A stretch of DNA of 5,385 nucleotides from REEP01 sp964603915 (GTDB taxonomy: Bacteria > Pseudomonadota > Alphaproteobacteria > Rhodospirillales > Defluviicoccaceae). The notes beneath the pieces are model-generated. The model did no database searches. It had not been told where the DNA came from and saw nothing but the letters and a program-made list of their open reading frames with translations. The position numbers and the translations under genes are program-made. The stretch lies in the NCBI GenBank assembly GCA_964603915.1, contig CAZRWU010000208.1, positions 1 to 5,385 of the forward strand, read 5' to 3'. Position 1 is the stretch's first letter. Each line of letters begins with the position of its first letter. Of this stretch, positions 1 through 5,385 are shown in pieces.

Positions 1-1
1 G

Positions 2-160
2 TGTTCGGTCGCGCTGCACGATCTCGTCGGTCAGGTCTTCGCGCTGTTTATCCTGACGGTCGCCGCTGCGGAGGCGGCGATCGGGTTGGCGATCTTGGTG
101 GTGTACTTCCGCAATCGCGGCAGCATTGCCGTCGATGACGTTGACGTCTTGAAAGGCTGA
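2..160 (+). CDS. nuoK: NADH-quinone oxidoreductase subunit K, C-terminal part (5' truncated by window)
   Basis: NuoK is a small three-helix membrane subunit of complex I (homologue of mitochondrial ND4L). It sits between the quinone-site subunits and the antiporter-like subunits and takes part in proton translocation. The first complete codon is at base 2; 52 codons and a TGA stop at 158-160 are visible, about half of the usual ~100 residues. The segment reads HDLVGQVFALFILTVAAAEA, then a hydrophobic third helix, then the polar tail FRNRGSIAVDDVDVLKG, which is typical of alphaproteobacterial NuoK. The Glu in AAAEAAIG (codon 71-73) corresponds to E. coli NuoK Glu72, a buried carboxylate known to be important for activity. 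The Glu36 equivalent lies outside the window. The stop is 6 bases before nuoL, consistent with an operon. Identification is secure; only the N-terminal half is unseen. Confidence 0.95.
   Translation, partial: CSVALHDLVGQVFALFILTVAAAEAAIGLAILVVYFRNRGSIAVDDVDVLKG
151..156 (+). promoter_or_regulatory. Probable ribosome binding site of nuoL
   Basis: GAAAGG lies inside the last codons of nuoK and ends 10 bases before the ATG at 167. It is a partial match to the Shine-Dalgarno core. It favours the first of two tandem ATG codons (167 over 170), because its spacing to the second would be 13 bases. The match is modest, and translation may also be coupled to termination of nuoK at 158-160. Confidence 0.4.
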
Positions 161-166
161 CGCGGC

Positions 167-2131
167 ATGATGCCGATCCTGGTCGTTTTCCTGCCGCTGC
201 TTGGCGCCGTCGTTGCCGGCGCGCTTGCCCTTTACGGAGCGATGGGCGGAGAGCAGCGGACGCGGCGTCTGCAAGCTCCCGCGCAATGGGTGACCTGCGG
301 CGCGATGCTCGCTTCGGCGGTGCTGGCCGTGCTGGTGTTTGTCGACGTCGCCATTCACGGCAATGCCGGCTCCGTCCGGCTCTTCACCTGGATCGGCTCC
401 GGCGCGATGGAGGTTTCCTGGTCGCTCAAGCTCGATACGCTGAGCGCGGTGATGATGGCCACGGTGAGCGTCGTTTCGGCCATGGTCCATGTCTACTCGG
501 TCGGCTACATGGCGCACGACCCGGGGGTGCCCCGGTTCATGGCCTACCTCAACCTCTTCACGTTCTTCATGCTGATGCTGGTCACCGCCGACAACCTGCT
601 GCAGCTGTTCTTTGGCTGGGAAGGCGTCGGTCTCGCCTCCTACCTCCTGATCGGATTCTGGTACGATCGGCCGAGCGCCAACGCCGCCGCGATCAAGGCT
701 TTCGTCGTCAACCGGATTGGCGATTTCGGTTTCCTACTCGGCATCCTGGCCACCTTCTTGCTGTTCCGGTCGATCCACCTCGACACCATCTTCGCCGCCG
801 CTCCGGCGCAGGCCGATACCATGCTGTCGCTATTCGGCGGCGAGTACCACGCGTTGACCGTCATCAGCCTGCTTTTGTTCATCGGCGCCATGGGCAAGTC
901 CGCCCAGCTCGGTCTGCACACGTGGCTGCCCGACGCGATGGAAGGTCCCACGCCGGTTTCGGCGTTGATCCACGCCGCCACGATGGTGACCGCCGGGGTG
1001 TTCTTGGTGGCGCGGTTCTCGCCGTTCTTCGAGCATTCCGATGTGGCGCTCGCGGTTGTCACGTTCATCGGCGCGTCGACCGCCATTTTCGCCGCGACGG
1101 TCGCGTGCACGCAGAACGATATCAAGCGGGTGATCGCCTACTCGACCTGCTCTCAGCTCGGTTACATGTTCTTTGCCTGCGGAGTGTCTGCCTACTCGGC
1201 GGGAATCTTCCATCTGATGACGCACGCGTTCTTCAAGGCGCTTTTGTTTCTCGGGGCGGGGGCGGTCATCCACGCCATGTCCGACGAGCAGGACATGCGG
1301 CGGATGGGCGGTCTTTGGAAGCTGATTCCGGTGACCTATGTGCTGATGTGGATCGGCTCGCTCGCCCTCGCCGGGATCTGGCCGTTCGCCGGCTTCTACT
1401 CCAAGGACGTCATTTTGGAGTCGGCCTACGCGGCGCATACCGGCATCGGCCAGTACGCGTTCTGGATGGGCCTCCTCGCGGCTTTCCTGACCGCTTTCTA
1501 TTCATGGCGCTTGCTCATCATGACGTTCCACGGCAAGCCCCGCGCCGACGATCACACCATGGCGCACGTCCATGAATCGCCGGCGGTGATGTTGATCCCG
1601 GTCGGTGTCCTTGCCGTTGGCGCCGTGGTCGCCGGATTTGCCGCTTATGACGCGTTCGTCGGCGATTGGTGGCGTGAGTTCTGGGCCGGCTCCATCTTCG
1701 TGCTGCCGACGCATTCCGCTCTTGAGGACGCGCATCACGTGCCGGGGTGGGTCGTGCTCTCGCCGCTCGTCGCCGCCGTTGCCGGAATTGCGCTGGCTGT
1801 GCTGATGTACGCGCTCATGCCCGGCCTGCCCGGCGTCCTGGCCGCCCGGTTCCGCGCCGTCTATCTCTTCTTGCTGAACAAGTGGTATTTCGACGAGCTT
1901 TACGACGCGCTGTTTGTCCGCCCTTCGTTCCGCATCGGCCGCGGCTTGTGGAAAGGCGGCGACGGCTTTGTCATCGACGGCTTCGGGCCCGACGGCATCG
2001 CGGCGGTGACAAGCGATCTCGCCCGACGCACGCGTCTCTTGCAGACCGGCTACGTCTACCACTATGCCTTCGCCATGCTCATCGGCCTTGTGGTCATCAT
2101 CACCGCCTATCTGGTTTATTGGGGCCGCTAG
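167..2131 (+). CDS. nuoL: NADH-quinone oxidoreductase subunit L (complex I, ND5-type antiporter-like subunit)
   Basis: NuoL is the most distal membrane-arm subunit of complex I; it carries a proton channel and the long lateral helix that runs along the arm. The 654-residue protein is a little longer than E. coli NuoL (613), as is usual in alphaproteobacteria. Key residues align with E. coli: Glu152 in FFGWEGVG (Glu144), Asp186 in NRIGDFGF (Asp178), Lys244 in MGKSAQLGLHTWLPDAMEGP (Lys229), His269 in ALIHAATM (His254), His349, His353 and Lys357 in HLMTHAFFKALLFL (His334, His338, Lys342), and Lys413/Asp414 in GFYSKD (Lys399/Asp400). The VHESP motif is at 468-472. The C-terminal part holds NKWYFDELYDALFVRP (571-586) in the lateral helix region and a last membrane helix at about 634-651. 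Two tandem ATGs (167, 170) are possible starts; 167 fits the upstream GAAAGG better. The gene follows nuoK by 6 bases and its TAG stop abuts nuoM. No disruption is seen. Confidence 0.98.
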   Translation: MMPILVVFLPLLGAVVAGALALYGAMGGEQRTRRLQAPAQWVTCGAMLASAVLAVLVFVDVAIHGNAGSVRLFTWIGSGAMEVSWSLKLDTLSAVMMATVSVVSAMVHVYSVGYMAHDPGVPRFMAYLNLFTFFMLMLVTADNLLQLFFGWEGVGLASYLLIGFWYDRPSANAAAIKAFVVNRIGDFGFLLGILATFLLFRSIHLDTIFAAAPAQADTMLSLFGGEYHALTVISLLLFIGAMGKSAQLGLHTWLPDAMEGPTPVSALIHAATMVTAGVFLVARFSPFFEHSDVALAVVTFIGASTAIFAATVACTQNDIKRVIAYSTCSQLGYMFFACGVSAYSAGIFHLMTHAFFKALLFLGAGAVIHAMSDEQDMRRMGGLWKLIPVTYVLMWIGSLALAGIWPFAGFYSKDVILESAYAAHTGIGQYAFWMGLLAAFLTAFYSWRLLIMTFHGKPRADDHTMAHVHESPAVMLIPVGVLAVGAVVAGFAAYDAFVGDWWREFWAGSIFVLPTHSALEDAHHVPGWVVLSPLVAAVAGIALAVLMYALMPGLPGVLAARFRAVYLFLLNKWYFDELYDALFVRPSFRIGRGLWKGGDGFVIDGFGPDGIAAVTSDLARRTRLLQTGYVYHYAFAMLIGLVVIITAYLVYWGR

Positions 2132-3643
2132 ATGGATCTGCCGATCCTGTCGCTGATCACGTTTCTGCCGCTCGCTGGCGCGGCGTTCATCCTGCTGGTG
2201 CGCGGCGAGCCCGCCGTCGTCGCCCGTAACGCGCGGTGGGTGGCGTTGTGGACGTCCCTGATCGTTCTTATCCTGTCGATCGGCGCATGGATGGCCTTCG
2301 ACCCATCGACGGCGGCGTTCCAGTTTGTCGAGCGGGCGGCGTGGATGCCGGGCCTGAACATCACGTATCACATGGGCGTCGACGGCATTTCGCTGCCGTT
2401 CATTCTGCTCTCGGCCCTGCTCACGCCGGTCTGCATCGTCGCCAGTTGGACCAGCATCACCGATCGCGTCAAGGAGTACATGATCGCTTTCCTCGTCATG
2501 GAAACGATGATGATCGGCATGTTCTCCGCTCTCGACCTGATCCTGTTCTACGTTTTCTTCGAGGCGACGCTGATCCCGATGTTTCTCATCATCGGCGTCT
2601 GGGGCGGGCCGAGACGGGTGTACGCCGCGTTCAAGTTCTTCCTTTATACGCTGGCCGGCTCGGTGCTCATGCTGCTGGCCATGCTGACGATGTATCTCGT
2701 CGCGGAAACGACCGACATTCCGACCTTGCTCGCCTACAACTTCCCGCGCGAGCTGCAAATCTGGCTGTGGCTGGCGTTTCTAGCGTCGTTCGCCGTCAAG
2801 GTGCCGATGTGGCCGGTTCACACGTGGCTACCGGACGCCCACGTCGAGGCGCCAACGGCGGGTTCGGTGATTCTCGCCGGCGTCCTTCTGAAGTTTGGGG
2901 GGTATGGTTTTCTCCGCTTCTCGCTGCCGATGTTTCCGGAGGCGTCGATCCAGTTCGCTCCGCTCATTTTCGGCCTGAGCATCATCGCGATCGTCTACAC
3001 CTCCCTGGTCGCGCTGGCGCAAGAAGATATGAAGAAGCTGATCGCCTATTCGTCGGTCGCGCACATGGGCTTTGTCACCATCGGCGCGTTCACGATGACG
3101 ACGCAGGGTCTCGAAGGCGCCGTCTTCCAGATGTTGAGCCACGGCATCGTCTCAGCGGCGCTGTTCCTGATCGTCGGCGTCGTCTACGATCGCATGCATT
3201 CGCGCGAGATCGCATCCTATGGCGGGTTGGTGCATCGGATGCCGATCTACGCCGCCGTCTTCATGCTGTTCATGCTGGCGTCCGTTGGATTGCCCGGCAC
3301 CAGCGGGTTTGTGGGCGAGTTTCTCGTGCTGGTCGGGGCGTTCCAGGTCAATTCCTGGATGGCCGCTTTCGCCGCCCTCGGCATCATTCTCGGCGCGGCC
3401 TACATGCTCTACCTCTACCGTCGCGTCATCTTTGGGGCTTTGACCAAAGAGCCGCTCAAGCGCATCGCCGATCTCTCACCCCGCGAGATCGCGGTTTTCG
3501 CGCCACTGGTCGTGCTGGTTCTGTGGATGGGGATTTACCCATCCACCTTCCTCGAGATGATGCACGTTTCTGTCGACAACCTCGTCAACCGGCTTGATCT
3601 CGCCCGTGCCGGTCTCGACGCCGTTAACCTCGCGGGACGCTAA
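2132..3643 (+). CDS. nuoM: NADH-quinone oxidoreductase subunit M (complex I, ND4-type antiporter-like subunit)
   Basis: NuoM is the middle proton-channel subunit of the complex I membrane arm (homologue of mitochondrial ND4), lying between NuoL and NuoN. The 503-residue length matches the family (E. coli about 509). Residues known to be needed for pumping are present at a constant offset of 11 from E. coli: Glu144 in FYVFFEATLIPM (same number, before the offset begins), Lys223 in FAVKVPMWPVHTWLPDAHVEAP (Lys234), Lys254 in LLKFGGYG (Lys265), His311 in SVAHMGF (His322), His337 in QMLSHGIVSA (His348), and Glu396 in PGTSGFVGEF (Glu407). This last position is Glu in NuoM but Lys in NuoL and NuoN. 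About 14 hydrophobic helices are expected. The ATG follows the nuoL TAG with no gap, so translational coupling is likely; the only upstream Shine-Dalgarno candidate is GGGG at 2121-2124. The gene looks complete. Confidence 0.98.
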   Translation: MDLPILSLITFLPLAGAAFILLVRGEPAVVARNARWVALWTSLIVLILSIGAWMAFDPSTAAFQFVERAAWMPGLNITYHMGVDGISLPFILLSALLTPVCIVASWTSITDRVKEYMIAFLVMETMMIGMFSALDLILFYVFFEATLIPMFLIIGVWGGPRRVYAAFKFFLYTLAGSVLMLLAMLTMYLVAETTDIPTLLAYNFPRELQIWLWLAFLASFAVKVPMWPVHTWLPDAHVEAPTAGSVILAGVLLKFGGYGFLRFSLPMFPEASIQFAPLIFGLSIIAIVYTSLVALAQEDMKKLIAYSSVAHMGFVTIGAFTMTTQGLEGAVFQMLSHGIVSAALFLIVGVVYDRMHSREIASYGGLVHRMPIYAAVFMLFMLASVGLPGTSGFVGEFLVLVGAFQVNSWMAAFAALGIILGAAYMLYLYRRVIFGALTKEPLKRIADLSPREIAVFAPLVVLVLWMGIYPSTFLEMMHVSVDNLVNRLDLARAGLDAVNLAGR

Positions 3644-3655
3644 ACGCGGCACATT

Positions 3656-3660
3656 GGGGA
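3656..3660 (+). promoter_or_regulatory. Probable ribosome binding site of nuoN
   Basis: GGGGA in the 27-base nuoM-nuoN gap ends 10 bases before the nuoN ATG at 3671. A second purine run, AGGA at 3667-3670, touches the ATG directly and is too close to act as a normal Shine-Dalgarno site for it. GGGGA is therefore the better candidate, but both matches are weak. Confidence 0.4.
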
Positions 3661-3670
3661 TGTAACAGGA

Positions 3671-5152
3671 ATGCCGATCAGCCCCTTTCCCGATTTGTTT
3701 CCGGCGCTGCCGGAGATTTTCTTGCTCGTCGCGGCAATGGGGCTTTTGCTTCTCGGCGTGTGGCATGTCGAGCCCGATTCGGGCGGGCGAGCGCCATCGG
3801 CGCGGCTGGTCTCCCGGCTCGGCTTGCTGCTGCTTGTCGTCACGGCGGTGTTGGTCCTCATCGTGGGAGCGCGCGCGCCGCTCATGTCGTTCGGCGGCAT
3901 GTTCGTCGTCAATGAGTTCGCGGTCTTCTTCAAGATTCTCGTTCTGATCGCCGCGGCGGCTTCGCTGTTCATCGCCCAGGATTACCTGGAACTGCAGAAC
4001 GCGTCGCGGTTCGAATTCACCGTGCTGATAATGTTCGCGTCTGTCGGCATGTTGATGATGATCTCGGCCAACGATTTTCTAGCCCTTTACGTTGGCCTGG
4101 AACTGCAAAGCCTTTGCCTCTACGTCCTTGCCGCGTTTCAGCGCGATGACGTGAAGTCGTCGGAAGCCGGTCTCAAATACTTCGTGTTGAGCGCGCTGGC
4201 CTCGGGGCTGCTTCTGTATGGTATTTCGCTGGTCTATGGCTTCGCCGGTTCGACCAACTTTGAAACTCTCGCCGCGACCTTCGAACAATACATCGACGCA
4301 ACGCCACCGATCGGCCTTGTGACCGGCGTCGTCTTCATTCTGGCGGGTTTGGCTTTCAAGGTGTCGGCGGTGCCCTTCCATATGTGGACGCCGGACGTTT
4401 ATGAGGGAGCGCCGACCCCCGCCACGGCATTTTTCTCGGTCGGACCCAAGCTTGCCGCGATGGCTCTGCTCCTGCGCGTGCTGATGGGTCCGTTCGCCGA
4501 CCTTGCCGGTCAGTGGCAGCAGATCATTGTCGTCGTCTCCATCGGCTCCATGGTGATCGGCGCGTTCGGCGCCATTGGCCAGAACAATATCAAGCGACTG
4601 ATGGCGTACAGCTCGATCGGCAACGTCGGCTACGCGTTGATCGGTCTGGCGGCGGGGACGCGCGCCGGAATCAGCAGCGTCATGATCTACATGGCTCTTT
4701 ACCTGATCACCAATCTCGGCGCCTTCGCCTGCATTCTCAGTATGCGGCGTCGCGACAAGATGGTCGTTGGCATTACCGATCTGGCGGGTCTTTCCAAGAC
4801 CCATCCGGCGATGGCGCTGGCGATGGCGATCTTCATGTTCTCGCTTGCCGGCATCCCGCCGCTCGCCGGATTTTTTGCGAAAGTCTATGTCTTCTTCGCG
4901 GCGGTCCACGCCGGCCTTATCGCACTGGCCATCATCGGCGTTCTGAGTTCGGTGGTGGCGGCCTTCTACTATCTGCGCATCGTCAAGATCATGTATTTCG
5001 ACGAGGTGACGCAACCGCTCGACCGCTACATTAGCCGCGATGTCGGCGTGGTCATGCTGGGATCCGGCATCGTCGTTCTCCTGTTCTTCGTCTATCCGGA
5101 GCCGCTCCTCGCGGGCGCCGCCGACGCCGCCGTGGCTTTTTTCACGAGATAA
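3671..5152 (+). CDS. nuoN: NADH-quinone oxidoreductase subunit N (complex I, ND2-type antiporter-like subunit)
   Basis: NuoN is the antiporter-like subunit of complex I closest to the NuoK/NuoJ/NuoA group (homologue of mitochondrial ND2) and contains one of the proton channels. The 493-residue protein matches the bacterial family (E. coli 485), with about 14 membrane helices. Residues equivalent to E. coli functional sites are seen: Glu144 in YVGLELQSLCLYVL (Glu133), Lys169 in AGLKYFVLSA (Lys158), Lys230 and His237 in LAFKVSAVPFHMWTPDVYEG (Lys217, His224), Lys260 in SVGPKLAA (Lys247), and Lys404 in GIPPLAGFFAKVYVF (Lys395). The ATG at 3671 is chosen because it gives the family-typical N-terminus, with PALPEIFL at 11-18 just before the first helix; the next Met is residue 23, inside that helix. 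It is the last nuo gene here and is followed after 13 bases by birA. No frameshift or missing key residue. Confidence 0.98.
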   Translation: MPISPFPDLFPALPEIFLLVAAMGLLLLGVWHVEPDSGGRAPSARLVSRLGLLLLVVTAVLVLIVGARAPLMSFGGMFVVNEFAVFFKILVLIAAAASLFIAQDYLELQNASRFEFTVLIMFASVGMLMMISANDFLALYVGLELQSLCLYVLAAFQRDDVKSSEAGLKYFVLSALASGLLLYGISLVYGFAGSTNFETLAATFEQYIDATPPIGLVTGVVFILAGLAFKVSAVPFHMWTPDVYEGAPTPATAFFSVGPKLAAMALLLRVLMGPFADLAGQWQQIIVVVSIGSMVIGAFGAIGQNNIKRLMAYSSIGNVGYALIGLAAGTRAGISSVMIYMALYLITNLGAFACILSMRRRDKMVVGITDLAGLSKTHPAMALAMAIFMFSLAGIPPLAGFFAKVYVFFAAVHAGLIALAIIGVLSSVVAAFYYLRIVKIMYFDEVTQPLDRYISRDVGVVMLGSGIVVLLFFVYPEPLLAGAADAAVAFFTR

Positions 5153-5165
5153 ACCGGCGGCGGCC

Positions 5166-5385
5166 ATGCATCGTGAAATCGACCTGCCGGATTTTTTCCT
5201 TCCGGTGAAACTGGACCGTGTCGCCTCGACGAACGCAGAGGCGGTCCGCTTGGCCGATGAGGGCGCGCCCGAGGGTACTCTCGTTTGGGCGGAGGAGCAG
5301 ACGGCGGGCCGCGGCCGGCGCGGCAGGCCCTGGCTGTCGCCCGCCGGCAACCTTTATTGCTCGCTGGTGTTGCGGCCGACATGCG
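5166..5385 (+). CDS. birA: Biotin-[acetyl-CoA-carboxylase] ligase, N-terminal part (3' truncated by window)
   Basis: This enzyme activates biotin with ATP to biotinyl-AMP and transfers it to a lysine of biotin carrier proteins such as AccB or propionyl-CoA/pyruvate carboxylase, in the cytoplasm. The 73 visible codons show the start of the catalytic domain (BPL/LplA/LipB fold): VASTNAEA at residues 19-26, then AEEQTAGRGRRGRPW at 42-56, containing the biotin/adenylate-binding GRGRRG loop (48-53), then SPAGNLYCSLVLRP at 58-71. The catalytic domain begins about 15 residues after the start, so there is no room for the N-terminal winged-helix repressor domain of E. coli BirA; this is a class I ligase without autoregulatory DNA binding. 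The ATG at 5166 follows nuoN by 13 bases, with only a weak GGCGG upstream. The C-terminal part, including the catalytic lysine region, lies outside the window. Confidence 0.93.
   Translation, partial: MHREIDLPDFFLPVKLDRVASTNAEAVRLADEGAPEGTLVWAEEQTAGRGRRGRPWLSPAGNLYCSLVLRPTC

Noticed and set aside
286..1575. Alternative + strand frames inside nuoL and nuoM (for example 286-1575 and 2236-3597)
   Set aside because: They are Arg/His-rich shifted-frame readings with no family resemblance, while the main frames match complex I subunits from end to end.
1550..1585. His-rich stretch in NuoL (residues 463-469) as a possible metal-binding insertion
   Set aside because: It is part of the family-typical segment leading into the VHESP motif of NuoL and not an insertion.
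1502..2758. Long minus-strand open frame (418 codons) across the nuoL-nuoM junction
   Set aside because: Its translation is rich in Arg, Asp, His, Gln and Glu with no recognisable domain, as expected for the antisense of GC-rich membrane-protein codons. It lies wholly over two strongly conserved + strand genes.
5111..5142. GC-rich weak hairpin (about 5111-5130) followed by six T (5137-5142), resembling an intrinsic terminator
   Set aside because: The stem is short and bulged, six bases separate it from the T run, and the whole element encodes the NuoN C-terminus before its stop. birA follows closely, so termination here is unlikely.
4079..5350. Long minus-strand open frame (423 codons) covering most of nuoN and the start of birA
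   Set aside because: Same low-complexity charged composition and no domain; it is explained by codon bias of nuoN and birA on the + strand.
1..5385. Search for mobile elements, CRISPR, tRNA, direct repeats or an undescribed system
   Set aside because: Nearly every base belongs to five conserved housekeeping genes with gaps of at most 27 bases, and composition looks even throughout; nothing remains unexplained that could hold such an element.

Overview
The window is a compact, GC-rich stretch of bacterial chromosome with every gene on the + strand. It holds the distal end of a respiratory complex I (NADH:quinone oxidoreductase, nuo) operon, followed by the start of a biotin-protein ligase gene. 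The order is nuoK (3' end only) - nuoL - nuoM - nuoN - birA (5' end only). Protein wording points to an alphaproteobacterium, probably in the Rhodospirillales/Hyphomicrobiales range. The cues are the NuoK tail with FRNRGSIAVDD, the NuoL C-terminal block NKWYFDELYDALFVRP, the NuoN start of the type PALPEIFL, and a BirA without a DNA-binding domain directly after nuoN. I cannot name a genus from the sequence alone.

Layout: 2-160 is the C-terminal half of NuoK. 167-2131 is NuoL (654 aa). 2132-3643 is NuoM (503 aa), whose start codon directly abuts the nuoL stop. 3671-5152 is NuoN (493 aa), after a 27-base gap. 5166-5385 is the first 73 codons of birA, cut by the window edge. The gaps are 6, 0, 27 and 13 bases. 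No stretch over 300 bases lacks a gene, and I see no convincing promoter or terminator, so all five genes look like one transcription unit.

How the genes work together: NuoL, NuoM and NuoN are the three antiporter-like subunits of the complex I membrane arm, and NuoK links that arm towards the quinone-binding module. Each antiporter-like subunit keeps the charged residues known to matter for proton pumping in E. coli: a Glu in TM5, Lys residues in TM7/TM8 and a Lys or Glu in TM12. The genes appear intact and functional. BirA attaches biotin to carboxylase carrier proteins and is not part of complex I; its position is a conserved gene-order habit.

I found no RNA gene, mobile element, CRISPR array, repeat family or novel system. 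This is an ordinary housekeeping region, and the observations in Part 2 are correspondingly modest.
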